Position numbers and translations under genes: made by a program
Source of the DNA: JAWKSY01 sp041402125
GTDB lineage: Bacteria > Planctomycetota > GCA-002687715 > DRQF01
Length of the DNA stretch: 64,000 nt
NCBI GenBank assembly: GCA_041402125.1
Contig: JAWKSY010000022.1
Location: 1 to 64,000 of the forward strand
Reading direction: 5' to 3'
Notes under the pieces: generated by a model
Seen by the model: the letters and a program-made list of their open reading frames with translations, nothing else
The model's database searches: none
What the model was told of the DNA's origin: nothing
Shown here: positions 9,082 to 17,313 of the stretch, piece by piece
How the letters are laid out: each line of letters starts with the position of its first letter
Numbering within the stretch: the first letter of the stretch is position 1

Positions 9082-9386
9082 GGGCGAATCCTCGGGGAGT
9101 GGGGCGAGGTCGCATCATGCCACGGCCGGCGGGGGCGGGTCGACGCAAGGAGGGGAGGGGGCGGAGCTTCCACCCGCGCCGAGGGGAACGCGCCCCACCC
9201 CGGGGGGCCCAGACGAACCTCGTCGCCCGGGGTGTCGCCACCCCCGGATTTCCCGGTCCGGGCGACACGAGCGACCCGGGGCGATAGAAGGAAGGGCCCT
9301 CGTCCGCGGCGGTCGCCAAATCGGCTCGCCCCCGGATAACGGCCGGGGGTGCGGCCCGTGAGACCGGCGTCCGACCGGAGATTCAG
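9082..9386. other. Divergent intergenic region between the amidohydrolase and the ECF sigma gene
   Basis: A 305-bp GC-rich gap with no plausible gene. It must hold the promoters of both flanking genes, but no clear sigma-70 boxes were seen. One 9-bp inverted repeat is visible: GTCGCCCGG at 9222-9230 and CCGGGCGAC at 9258-9266. It could be an operator or an RNA hairpin. The sigma gene is often self-regulated in such systems, so ECF-type promoter motifs may hide here. Confidence 0.5.
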
Positions 9387-9914
9387 GTGGGATCCGACCG
9401 ACTCAGCGGCAACGAGGCCGCGACCCGAGCGATGGAGCACTGGCCGGAAGCCTTCGGGCTCGCGCTCCAGCTCACGGGTCGTCGGGCCGAGGCCGAGGAC
9501 GTGGCGCAGGAGGCCTTCCTGCGCCTGTCCCGCCACGCCGGCGAGGTCGACGGTTCCCGTCCTCTGCGGGGCCTCGTGCTCCGGATCGTCCGCAACCTCG
9601 TCATCGACCGGGCCCGACGTGGGCGGGCCGGGTCCCTCGACGAGGCCGGGCCCGCCGATGGGCGAGCGACGGACCCCTTCGAGGCCGCCGCGCGCAGCGA
9701 GGAACGCTCCGTGCTGCGCGCGGCCCTCGAGGGTCTTTCGCCCCGCTGGCGGAGCGTTCTCTACCTGCGCGACGGACTCGATCTCTCCTACCGCGAGATC
9801 GGCGAGGTCGTCGGGATCACCGAGGACGTCGTTCGCGTCACCCTGCATCGCGCCCGCCGGCGCCTGCGCGACCACATGTCGGAGCGACTCTCCGACGACC
9901 GGGAGGAATCCTGA
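9387..9914 (+). CDS. ECF-type RNA polymerase sigma-70 factor
   Basis: A 175-residue ECF sigma factor. Region 2 covers about 15-85 (ALQLTGRRAEAEDVAQEAFL, LRIVRNLVIDRARRGR). Region 4 covers about 110-165 (LEGLSPRWRSVLYLRDGLDL, SYREIGEVVGITEDVVRVTL, HRARRRLRDHM). The GTG at 9387 is preferred because GGAG (9377-9380) lies 6 nt upstream; an ATG at residue 17 would trim region 2. The stop overlaps the start of the next gene by one base (TGATG). That gene encodes a membrane protein with an anti-sigma-like N-terminus, so the two probably form a sigma/anti-sigma unit. Confidence 0.92.
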   Translation: MGSDRLSGNEAATRAMEHWPEAFGLALQLTGRRAEAEDVAQEAFLRLSRHAGEVDGSRPLRGLVLRIVRNLVIDRARRGRAGSLDEAGPADGRATDPFEAAARSEERSVLRAALEGLSPRWRSVLYLRDGLDLSYREIGEVVGITEDVVRVTLHRARRRLRDHMSERLSDDREES

Positions 9915-10924
9915 TGCGCGATGAAGCCCTGATCAGCGCCTACATCGACGGCGAACTCGACGAGCGCGAGCGCGCCGAGGTCGCGGCCTGGATCACGAGC
10001 GATCCCGAGACCGCGCGCCTCCACGCCGACCTCGTCGCGACGCGGCGGAACCTCCGCGCGCTCTACGACGAGGATCTCCGCGAGGCGCCGCGACCCCGCC
10101 GGCCCTTCCTTCGGCGTCCCGGGGTGCTGGCCTTCCTCGCCACGGCCGCGGCGGTGGTGGCGACGACGGTGTTCTTCCTCTTCGGGGCGGACCGCGCCGA
10201 GGCGAGCCCGGGCGCGCTCCTCGAGCGCGCCGCGAAGCGCTACGCCGAGCGCGACCAGATCGAACTCTGGGTGCGGTTCGACGTCGACTCCGCCGCGGAG
10301 TCGCCCCTCGGCGCCCAGGGCCAGCAGGCCCTCGCCCGGTTCGCGGCCGCGAACTCCCTGCGCGTCCTCTTCGGCCGCGGCAATCGCTTCCTCGTCATGC
10401 CGACCGCGGATCCCTCCTCGGACTGGACGCTCGTGGACGGTCTCGCCGGCTTCGACGGCGACGAGGCCTGGCGCTACGACGGGCGTCGCGAACGCGTCGT
10501 CGTCCGCGACGGCGAGACGATCGACAGCGCGCTCACGGCGCGCCTCGGCGGGACCGACCTCGTCGGCATCTTCTCCTGGGACCTGGCCCGCGACCTCGCG
10601 CGACCTGACCTCGTCATCCGCGAGGTCACCTGGCCCGCGGACCGGCGCACGCGGCGCCGCGTCTTCGACGTGATGCCGCCGCCGGTCGCCCCGGACGCTC
10701 CCGCGGAGGAGAAGCGGTGCCGCTGGACCTCGCTGCGGGTGACGATCGACCCGGAGGAGGGCCTCATCGAGCGGATCGAGACCGACGTGCGCCTGATGGG
10801 CATGGTGACGCTCCACGTCTCGGCGGACGTGGCCTCGGCCGATGCCCCGGTCGACACCCGGCTCTTCCGCCGCGACCGCCACGTCCCGGCCGGGACCGCG
10901 GTCGAGACGCGTCCTGGCAAGTGA
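9914..10924 (+). CDS. Probable membrane-bound anti-sigma factor
   Basis: A 336-residue protein. The N-terminus (LISAYIDGELDERERAEV, about 6-23) resembles anti-sigma domains of the RsiW/zinc-finger type, but the His-x3-Cys-x2-Cys zinc motif is absent. A single membrane span lies at about 70-90 (VLAFLATAAAVVATTVFFLF), followed by an extracytoplasmic domain of about 245 residues resembling LolA/MucB-type folds only loosely. Overlap with the upstream sigma gene supports a partner role: holding the sigma factor at the membrane until a signal arrives. Regulation by proteolysis is likely for the family but not shown here. Confidence 0.75.
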   Translation: MRDEALISAYIDGELDERERAEVAAWITSDPETARLHADLVATRRNLRALYDEDLREAPRPRRPFLRRPGVLAFLATAAAVVATTVFFLFGADRAEASPGALLERAAKRYAERDQIELWVRFDVDSAAESPLGAQGQQALARFAAANSLRVLFGRGNRFLVMPTADPSSDWTLVDGLAGFDGDEAWRYDGRRERVVVRDGETIDSALTARLGGTDLVGIFSWDLARDLARPDLVIREVTWPADRRTRRRVFDVMPPPVAPDAPAEEKRCRWTSLRVTIDPEEGLIERIETDVRLMGMVTLHVSADVASADAPVDTRLFRRDRHVPAGTAVETRPGK

Positions 10925-10940
10925 AACGATCGTGGGTTAT

Positions 10941-10956
10941 CCTTTCATCTGAAAGG
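10941..10956. promoter_or_regulatory. Palindromic operator candidate upstream of the antitoxin gene
   Basis: A perfect inverted repeat with 7-bp arms, CCTTTCA and TGAAAGG, separated by TC. The right arm overlaps the Shine-Dalgarno of the antitoxin (AAAGGAG, 10952-10958), nine bases before its ATG. TATCCT (10939-10944) could be the -10 box. Antitoxins of this family bind palindromes at their own promoter, so autoregulation is the natural reading. The repeat could also sequester the ribosome binding site in the mRNA. Confidence 0.6.
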
Positions 10957-10964
10957 AGCCCCCG

Positions 10965-11345
10965 ATGGCCGTTCGTCGCGGAGTCGAGATCCCCCGGCCT
11001 GATCCGGCCGCCGTCCTGACCAAGGCCACCCTCGAGGCCTCGGACCGGCTCGGCGTGTCCCGACGCATCCTCGCCCGGGTGATCGGGGTCAGCGAGGCGA
11101 CGCTCTCGCGTTCGGGCTCCGGCCGGCTCATCGACCCGGCGAGCAAGGAAGGGGAGCTCGCTCTCCTCTTCGTGCGGCTCTTCCGCGGGCTCGACGCGCT
11201 TGTCGGCGGCGACGAGGCCAAGGCTGCGGCCTGGCTCGCCGCGCCCCACGCGAGTCTCGCCGCCGTGCCCCTCGAACTCATCCAGTCCGCGTCCGGACTC
11301 GTCCATGTCGTCGATCATCTGGACGCGCTGCGCGGGACCGTCTAG
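10965..11345 (+). CDS. Xre/MbcA/ParS-type antitoxin
   Basis: A 126-residue antitoxin. Residues about 20-70 form an Xre-like helix-turn-helix (ASDRLGVSRRILARVIGVSE, ATLSRSGSG). Residues about 70-125 match the DUF2384 toxin-binding domain, with LALLFVRLFRGLDALVGGDE followed by KAAAWLAAPHASL and a short amphipathic C-terminal helix that plugs the toxin active site in known complexes. It is encoded directly before, and overlaps, a RES-domain toxin. The ATG follows a strong AAAGGAG. It both neutralises the toxin and probably represses the operon through the palindrome at 10941-10956. Confidence 0.9.
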   Translation: MAVRRGVEIPRPDPAAVLTKATLEASDRLGVSRRILARVIGVSEATLSRSGSGRLIDPASKEGELALLFVRLFRGLDALVGGDEAKAAAWLAAPHASLAAVPLELIQSASGLVHVVDHLDALRGTV

Positions 11346-12099
11346 GGTCGCGCCCCTCGCGGCGCGGGCCTTCCGCATGGTCGAGGCGCAGCACCGCGTC
11401 TCCACCATCAAGCTGGTCGACACCCTCGCCGAGCAGGAGGTCCTCGAGACGCTCCTCGAGGCCTCGAAGCCGCCGGTCCCGCCGGACCGGTCGTTCCAGC
11501 GCCTCCACTACCTGCTCGCGACGCCCTTCCGCTACCCGCCGCTGCGGCACGGATCGCGATTCGGGCGGCGCCGCGAGCGGGGCATCTGGTACGGATCCGA
11601 GCACGAGCGCACCGTCATGGCCGAGGTCGCCTACTGGCGCTTCCGCTTCCTCGACGACACCGCGGCCGATCTCGGCACCGTCGAGACCGAGCACTCCCTC
11701 TTCCACGTGCCCGTTCGCACCGAGCTCGGCGTCGACCTCGCGGTGGAGCCCTTCCTCGCCGAGCGCGCCCGCATCGCGTCCCCGACGAGCTATCGCTGGT
11801 CCCAGCCCCTCGGCACCGCGATGCGCGAACACGGGGTCCAGGCCTTCCGCGCTCCCTCGGCTCGCGACCTCGAGGGGGGGAACAACCTCGGCGTCTTCGA
11901 TCCCGCCGCCTTCGCGCGCAAGACGCCGGGGCCGCGCGTGCCGCAGATCTGGAAGTGCCTCGCCTCGCGGCGGGACGTCGTCTTCCACCGCATCGACCTC
12001 CTCGGACGCAAGCGCTACTGGTTCGATCGCGCGATCACCGGCGGTCGCGAGCCCCTCGGGGACCGCGCTCCCGTCGAGGCCCCGGAGACCGGCTCGTGA
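11305..12099 (+). CDS. RES-domain toxin (NAD+-degrading family)
   Basis: A 264-residue RES-domain protein. Characterised members deplete NAD+ by phosphorolysis or hydrolysis and arrest growth. The conserved core is visible: SRFGRRRERGIWYGS followed by EHERTVMAEVAYW, with R85, Y96 and E107 as the likely active-site set, and a conserved serine-containing PTSYRWSQPLG segment later. The N-terminal MVEAQHRVSTIKLVD and LEASKPPVP blocks are typical of the Xre-paired subgroup. The ATG at 11305 (41-nt overlap with the antitoxin) is chosen to retain residues ahead of FRMVEAQH; an ATG at 11377 would give 240 residues. Neither has a good Shine-Dalgarno, consistent with coupled translation. The stop overlaps the start of sixA. 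Confidence 0.88.
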   Translation: MSSIIWTRCAGPSRVAPLAARAFRMVEAQHRVSTIKLVDTLAEQEVLETLLEASKPPVPPDRSFQRLHYLLATPFRYPPLRHGSRFGRRRERGIWYGSEHERTVMAEVAYWRFRFLDDTAADLGTVETEHSLFHVPVRTELGVDLAVEPFLAERARIASPTSYRWSQPLGTAMREHGVQAFRAPSARDLEGGNNLGVFDPAAFARKTPGPRVPQIWKCLASRRDVVFHRIDLLGRKRYWFDRAITGGREPLGDRAPVEAPETGS

Positions 12100-12581
12100 A
12101 GCTCCACCTCGTCCGCCACGGCACCGCCGCGACCCGCCGCGAGGGCCGCGATCATCCCGACCGGCCGCTCGTTCCGAAAGGGCGTCTCCAGCTCGAGACG
12201 CTCGGCGCCTGGTATCGCTCCCGCGGCTTCCGCCCGGATCGCGTCGCCACGAGCCCCTTCCGTCGCGCGCGCGAATCGGCCGAGGTCTTCCTGGCCGCGG
12301 CTGGACTCGAGCCCTCCGTGCCGCTCGAGGTCGTCGACGCGCTCGTTCCCGCGGGCGAGGTCGAGAAGGCCCTGGCCGCGCTTCTCGCCCCGAGTGCGGA
12401 GACGCTCCTCGTCTTCGGCCATCAGCCCCTCCTCGGCGCCCTGGCGGCGAGCCTGCTCGGAGCCGACGGACTTCCTCTCGACCTCAGCAAGGGCGGCTTC
12501 ATCGAGCTCGACGTCGAGGACCTTCCCGCCCGGCGCGCCGCGCGCCTGCGCGGTCTCATCCGCCCCGGCCACCTGCGCTGA
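12096..12581 (+). CDS. sixA: Phosphohistidine phosphatase SixA-like (histidine phosphatase family)
   Basis: A 161-residue protein, exactly the usual SixA length, which removes phosphate from phosphohistidine proteins in the cytoplasm. The catalytic RHG motif (R7-H8-G9) is near the N-terminus, TSPFRRARESAEVF carries the second arginine, and FGHQPLLG (about 107-114) holds the second histidine. The GTG at 12096 overlaps the toxin stop (GTGA) and is preceded by GGAG at 12083-12086. It is therefore translationally coupled to a toxin-antitoxin operon, an odd location. It may simply share the transcript. Confidence 0.87.
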   Translation: MKLHLVRHGTAATRREGRDHPDRPLVPKGRLQLETLGAWYRSRGFRPDRVATSPFRRARESAEVFLAAAGLEPSVPLEVVDALVPAGEVEKALAALLAPSAETLLVFGHQPLLGALAASLLGADGLPLDLSKGGFIELDVEDLPARRAARLRGLIRPGHLR

Positions 12582-12621
12582 TTCGCGAGACCTCTCGCCG
12601 CGACTCCCTCCCGGAAACGGA

Positions 12622-12674
12622 GACGGCCCCCGTCGCATCCCCGCCGTCGACGGAGGGGATGCGAGGGGGCCGTC
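12622..12674. terminator. Bidirectional hairpin between convergent sixA and AbgT genes
   Basis: A long stem: left arm 12622-12642 (starting GACGGCCCCC) pairs with right arm 12655-12674 (ending GGGGGCCGTC) over 20 bp with a single bulged G. The 12-nt loop contains CCGTCGACGG, itself self-complementary. There is no T-run on either side. Position between two converging genes suggests a shared terminator or RNA 3'-end stabiliser. Confidence 0.7.
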
Positions 12675-12692
12675 GCGCGGCGTCCTCCGGAG

Positions 12693-14558
12693 CTACTTCA
12701 CCGAGTAGACGTAGGAGGCGTCGATGCCGAGCGGGATCCCGAGCTTCCAGTAGAGGATGAGGAAGGCGGTCCAGATCACGAGGAAGGAGATCGAGAAGGG
12801 CAGCATCAGGGAGATCAGGGTGCCGATGCCGGTGTTCTTCACGTAGCGCTGGCAGAAGGCCACCACGAGCGGGAAGTAGGGCATGAGCGGCGTGATGATG
12901 TTCGTCGTCGAGTCGCCGACGCGGTAGGCCGCCTGCGTGAACTCCGGCGAGATGCCGAGGGCCATGAGCATCGGCACGAAGATCGGCGCGAGGAGCGCCC
13001 ACTTCGCCGACGCCGAACCCACGACGAGGTTGACGGTGCCGCAGAGGAGGATGATTCCGACGATGGTGACCCAGGCCGGGAGCCCGGCGCGCTCGATGCC
13101 CTCGGCGCCACGCACGGCGAGCCAGGCGCCCACGTTCGAGTCGCTGAAGGCCTTGATGAAGAGGGCGGCGAAGAAGGCCATCACGAGGTAGTAGCCCATC
13201 GTGCTCATCGAGCGGCTCATGCCCTTGATGACGTCGCGGTGGTCGGAAGGTCCCCGCGACGTGCGCCGTGGACGATGCCTGGGGATGAGGAAGAGCAGGA
13301 AGATGAGCGGCACGATCATCCGCATGATCGGGGCCGCGAAGCTCGTGAGCGAGGGCGGGACGGTCTCGGTCGTGCCGATCGCCGAGCTGGCCACGAGGCG
13401 CGTCGCGCCGCCGCGGCGCGACTCCTTGATCACGACGGAGTCCGGATGTCGGAGGCGCGGAAGTCCTGGCCGGCCTTGAGGCCGCTTCGGCGAGAGGTCG
13501 TAGGTGCGGATGCCCGTTCCCGTGTCGAGGACGAGGACGGCGTCCCGCGAGGATGCTCGGGTCGCCCTGGTAGGCCAGCGCCGCAGCGCCGTGAGGCGCG
13601 CACGGCCACTGCGTCCTTCACGACTGTGCTCGATGGTCTCGCCGCTCTTCAGCACGAGGCGCGTCGAGGGCTTGGAGCGGAGTTCGGAGTCCTCCGGCCA
13701 GGAGACGAGGGCGAGGACGGCGCAGCCGATGAAGAAGGCGACGAGGCCCCAGCGCAGGCCGCGGGCCTCGGCCGGGGTGAGCGGCTCCATCTTCGGCATG
13801 TCGGCGGGGTCGCCGTCGATCTTCGTGTTCGCGAGGCGCGGCTCGATGATGCGGTCGGTGAGGAACCAGCCGACGAGCACGATGAGCAGCGAGGAGAAGC
13901 TGGTGAAGAGCCAGTTGCAGAGCGGGTTCACGACCACCGTCGGGTCGGTGACGTTCGCGCCGGCCTGGGTGATGCCCTGCAGGAGCGGATCGATGCCGGA
14001 GGGCACGAAATTCGCGCCGAACCCGCCGGAGACGCCGGCGAAGGCGGCCGCGATGCCCGCGAGGGGGTGTCGTCCCGCCGCGTAGAAGAGGACGCCGCCG
14101 AGCGGGATGACGAGCACGTAGCCGGCGTCCGCCGCGGTGTGGCTGACGATGGCGACGAGGATGAGCATCGGGGTCAGCAGCGCCTTCGGCGTGAAGGAGA
14201 GCAGGCGCTTCAGGACCGCGTTGATGAAGCCCGACTCCTCGGCGACGCCGACGCCCAGCAGCGCGACGAGCACGACGCCGAGCGGATGGAATCCGGTGAA
14301 GGTCTCGACCATGTGCGCGAGGAAGTGCGCGAGCGAGGCCCCCGTGAGCTGGTTGGCGATGGTCTGGGTGCGCGTGCCGCCGCCGAGCTGCGGCACCTCG
14401 AACTCGGTCCCGCTCATCAGCCAGGAGACGACCCAGATCGCGCCGAGCGCGAAGACGAAGAGGAGGGCCGGGTCGGGCAGCTTGTTGCCGACGCGCTCGA
14501 CGAGATTCAGGAAGCGGGTGATGCCGCCGCTGGAGTCGGACTTGGGCGTTCCGGCCAT
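12693..14558 (-). CDS. AbgT-family transporter with a frame-scrambled internal segment
   Basis: A 621-residue inner-membrane carrier of the AbgT family (p-aminobenzoyl-glutamate uptake or sulfonamide efflux). Family blocks are clear: GGVLFYAAGRHPLAGIAAAF, SGGFGANFVPSGIDPLLQGI, GTVNLVVGSASAKWALLAPI, YRVGDSTTNIITPLMPYFPL. It is about 110 residues longer than E. coli AbgT, with an inserted soluble segment at about 300-400. Within 13250-13620 the open frame departs from sensible protein: in other frames one reads PGIVHG, GLKAGQDFRASDIRT and GAAALAYQGDP, with proper GC-rich third codon positions. Several single-base indels that cancel out are the simplest reading. The ATG at 14558 follows AGGA. 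Confidence 0.85.
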   Translation of the reverse strand: MAGTPKSDSSGGITRFLNLVERVGNKLPDPALLFVFALGAIWVVSWLMSGTEFEVPQLGGGTRTQTIANQLTGASLAHFLAHMVETFTGFHPLGVVLVALLGVGVAEESGFINAVLKRLLSFTPKALLTPMLILVAIVSHTAADAGYVLVIPLGGVLFYAAGRHPLAGIAAAFAGVSGGFGANFVPSGIDPLLQGITQAGANVTDPTVVVNPLCNWLFTSFSSLLIVLVGWFLTDRIIEPRLANTKIDGDPADMPKMEPLTPAEARGLRWGLVAFFIGCAVLALVSWPEDSELRSKPSTRLVLKSGETIEHSREGRSGRARLTALRRWPTRATRASSRDAVLVLDTGTGIRTYDLSPKRPQGRPGLPRLRHPDSVVIKESRRGGATRLVASSAIGTTETVPPSLTSFAAPIMRMIVPLIFLLFLIPRHRPRRTSRGPSDHRDVIKGMSRSMSTMGYYLVMAFFAALFIKAFSDSNVGAWLAVRGAEGIERAGLPAWVTIVGIILLCGTVNLVVGSASAKWALLAPIFVPMLMALGISPEFTQAAYRVGDSTTNIITPLMPYFPLVVAFCQRYVKNTGIGTLISLMLPFSISFLVIWTAFLILYWKLGIPLGIDASYVYSVK

Positions 14559-14662
14559 GGAGATCCTCGGATTCGCGGTCGCTGATCGCCGTCGCCGGTG
14601 CGCCCGGCGTCGGGTGAGGACGGGAGGACCGCGCGGCGCGGATCCCGTCTCGAGCCGAGAGT

Positions 14663-16021
14663 CTACCGGTCCCGGCCGACGCGGACAGCCCCGGGGGCGG
14701 GGGGATTCCCCCCGACCTCGCCCCCCGCCGCGTCACGGTGGAGCCGGGCCGCGCGCCAGGCGGCGCCGGCCCAGAGGAATCCGACCGGCACCATCGCGAG
14801 CGCCGTGCCCGCGACGCCGACGCCGGCCGCGATCACGCGGCCGCAGAGGTTGCCCGAGACGACGTCGACGAGGCGGAAGAGCGCGGTGTCGATGAGACTC
14901 TTCGCCTTGTACTTTTCCTCCCGCGTGAGCGTGGTGAAGAGGACCTGGCGGGAAGGGCTGTCCAGGCCGTAGCCGAAGCCGCGGCGGACGGCGTCGAAGA
15001 CGACCGCGACGAGGAGCGTGGGAAAGACGGCGAGCGCGGAGAAGCCGACGAGATTCACGACGACGAACCCGGCCAGGCCGGCGATCACGCCAAAGCGCCG
15101 GAGGAGTCGTCCCGTCACCACGACCTCGAGGAGGAGGGCGATCGTCTGGGCGCCGAAGTTGGCGTCCGCGAAGAGCGCCGTGCGGGCGGCCCGATCGAGC
15201 GAGGACCGGCCGACGAGATCCAGGACCTGGAAGTAGAGAAAGGACGCCGCGGTCTTCTCGAAGACGACGAGGACCGCGATCGAGAGGAGCAGCGGCGAGC
15301 GCGCCACCTCGCGGAAGGCGCCGAGCGCGCCGCCTCCGATCGCCCGGTCGCCCCGCGGCGTCTCGCCGCGCGCCCGAGCGTTCCCGTCGTCCCAGCGGCC
15401 GAGGGCGAGGACCAGGCCGGCGACGACGACCAGCGAGACGATCGGAAGGAAGAGGAGATCGTCGACGGAGAGGGCGCGATCGTCGCCGATGACGCGACTC
15501 GCCAGGATCGATGTGGCGGCGGAGCCCGCGACCGCGCCCGCGGTGCCGCCGGCGGCGATCACGGCGAAGAGACGCCGCGCGTCGCGCTCGCCGAAGACGT
15601 CGGCCATGAAGCTCCAGAAGACGGAGATCGCGAAGACGTTGAAGACGCTCACCCAGACGTAGAAGGTCCGGGCAAGCGCCTTCTCCGCGCCGAGGTCGAA
15701 GCGGAAGAGGGTCCAGAAGACCGCGAGGTTGGCGGCGAAGAAGAGGTAGAGCGCGGGAAGGCATCGCCGCCGCGGCACCCGCGAGATCAGCCAGGAGTAG
15801 GCCGGCACCGAGGCGAGCGTGACGAGGAAGGTCGCGATCCAGAGGTTCGGGAGATTCTTCACGCCGCCGGCGGCGCCCATCTCCTCCCGGAGCGGTCGGA
15901 TCACGAAGTAGCCGAAGAGCAGCAGGAAGAAGTAGCTGAAGGCGAGGAGGACGGGACGGAGCTCCCGGGGGTCGATCCCCAGGAGCCCCGCGAGGGCCGC
16001 GCTCGCCTTGCCGAGGTTCAC
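14663..16021 (-). CDS. Nucleotide-translocase-like / MFS permease
   Basis: A 452-residue membrane protein with about 12 hydrophobic segments. The N-terminal part (LLAFSYFFLLLFGYFVIRPL, then REEMGAAGG) and the VFWSFMADVFGERDARRLFA block resemble bacterial homologues of the ADP/ATP (NTP/NDP) translocase family, which in free-living bacteria are poorly characterised permeases. The family also overlaps the MFS fold. Its start lies 4 nt after the stop of the Tat-exported epimerase, so the two are one operon. The substrate is not known. Confidence 0.72.
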   Translation of the reverse strand: MNLGKASAALAGLLGIDPRELRPVLLAFSYFFLLLFGYFVIRPLREEMGAAGGVKNLPNLWIATFLVTLASVPAYSWLISRVPRRRCLPALYLFFAANLAVFWTLFRFDLGAEKALARTFYVWVSVFNVFAISVFWSFMADVFGERDARRLFAVIAAGGTAGAVAGSAATSILASRVIGDDRALSVDDLLFLPIVSLVVVAGLVLALGRWDDGNARARGETPRGDRAIGGGALGAFREVARSPLLLSIAVLVVFEKTAASFLYFQVLDLVGRSSLDRAARTALFADANFGAQTIALLLEVVVTGRLLRRFGVIAGLAGFVVVNLVGFSALAVFPTLLVAVVFDAVRRGFGYGLDSPSRQVLFTTLTREEKYKAKSLIDTALFRLVDVVSGNLCGRVIAAGVGVAGTALAMVPVGFLWAGAAWRAARLHRDAAGGEVGGNPPAPGAVRVGRDR

Positions 16022-16025
16022 GAGG

Positions 16026-17168
16026 TCACTTCGCCTCGGACTTCGCCTTCCGCGAGGCGTGCCAGGCCTCGAGGAGTTCGCGCTCGCGATCAGGGCCGAT
16101 CGCCGCGGTGCGGCGACGTCCCGCGGGTCGGACGCGTTCCCACTCGATCACGTCCTTGATCGTGTCCTCGAGCGGGCGGAAGGTCAGGCCGGCCTTCACC
16201 GCCTTCTCGTTCGAGCAGATCACCGGCCGGTCCTTGCCCTTCGGCGGCGGCGACCAGGAGGGAAGCTCGACCCAGGGGCGCAGCTCGTTCTTCTCGAGGA
16301 AGGGCAGATCGACCCAGGTGAAGCGGGCGTCGCTGCCCGAGACCTTCTTCGAGGTCTCGAGGAGCGTCTTCATCGGCGTCGGCGCGACGGGGCCCAGCGC
16401 GTTGAAGGTGCCGGCGAGCTTCCGCTCGATCGCGTCGACGATGAAGCGGGCGAGATCCTTCACGTCGATGTACTGCTGGCCCCACTGCGGCTCGCCGGGC
16501 GCCAGGACCTCGCCGCCCTTCGCGACGCGGAGCGGCCAGTGGGAGAAGCGCTCGGTCGTGTCGCGGTAGCCGACGATGAGTCCGGGGCGGATGTTCGCGA
16601 CGCGACCCGGCATCGCCTTCTCGGCCGCCTGCTCGCAGAGCGCCTTCAGCGGACCGTAGGACTCGTTCGTCACCTTCTCGGTCGTCGGGTCCTCGAGCGT
16701 GCCGACCGGGGTGGACTCGTCGGTGTCCTTCGAATCGAGGTCGGGGTAGACCGAGATCGAGGACACGAAGGCGTAGAAGCCGCTCGTCTTCAGCGCCTCG
16801 GCCGACAGCGCGACGTGGCGCGGGACGTAGCCCGAGGTGTCGATGACGCCGTCGAAGACGCGGTCGGCGAGCGCTTCGAGCTTGCCGTTGCGGTCGCCCT
16901 TGAGCTTCTCGAGATCGGGAAACAGATCGGTGTTCGTGCGTCCGCGGTTGAAGAGCGTCATCTCGTGTCCGCGGGCGAGCGCCTCCTCGACGACGGCCGG
17001 GCCGAGGAAGCCCGTGCCGCCGAGGATCAAGAGCTTCAGCTTCTTCCTCGGGGCGGCGGGGGGAGCCGGCTTCTCGTCCTGGGGCCGGGGCCAGCCCGCG
17101 GAGCCGCCCAGCCCGAAGGCCAGGGACAGGGATGCGCTGCGTCGCAGGAACTCTCTTCGGTCGCTCAT
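16026..17168 (-). CDS. Tat-exported NAD-dependent epimerase/dehydratase family protein
   Basis: A 380-residue Rossmann-fold protein of the extended SDR class, probably modifying a nucleotide sugar or related substrate. The N-terminus has a twin-arginine signal (RREFLRR, residues 4-10, followed by a hydrophobic stretch). The nucleotide-binding loop GGTGFLG lies near residue 50, preceded by LKLLI. FNRGRTNTDLFP follows the second strand. A region near YVPRHVALSAEA and SISVYPD takes the catalytic-site position, where the Tyr-x3-Lys motif is not obvious. The protein would work outside the cytoplasm pre-folded with its cofactor. It lies directly upstream of the permease, 4 bp apart. Confidence 0.82.
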   Translation of the reverse strand: MSDRREFLRRSASLSLAFGLGGSAGWPRPQDEKPAPPAAPRKKLKLLILGGTGFLGPAVVEEALARGHEMTLFNRGRTNTDLFPDLEKLKGDRNGKLEALADRVFDGVIDTSGYVPRHVALSAEALKTSGFYAFVSSISVYPDLDSKDTDESTPVGTLEDPTTEKVTNESYGPLKALCEQAAEKAMPGRVANIRPGLIVGYRDTTERFSHWPLRVAKGGEVLAPGEPQWGQQYIDVKDLARFIVDAIERKLAGTFNALGPVAPTPMKTLLETSKKVSGSDARFTWVDLPFLEKNELRPWVELPSWSPPPKGKDRPVICSNEKAVKAGLTFRPLEDTIKDVIEWERVRPAGRRRTAAIGPDRERELLEAWHASRKAKSEAK

Positions 17169-17268
17169 CGGTTCGCTCCAGTCGTGGCGTCGAAGGGGAT
17201 GCTAACCGACACGGGGCTTCGGAGGGCCGGTCGGGTCCGCTTCGGATCGTCAGGACTGGAACGCGCGA

Positions 17269-17305
17269 GGCGCCGGCGGCTTTCGCTCTTGAAAGGGCCG
17301 GCGCC
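17269..17305 (-). terminator. Hairpin downstream of the zinc-finger gene
   Basis: GGCGCCGGC (17269-17277) pairs with GCCGGCGCC (17297-17305). On the minus strand an inner CTTTC/GAAAG stem continues the helix. It lies just past the stop of the zinc-finger gene (17314) and before the epimerase gene. No T-run follows, so it may be a factor-assisted terminator or mRNA stabiliser. Confidence 0.6.
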
Positions 17306-17313
17306 GAGGATCT

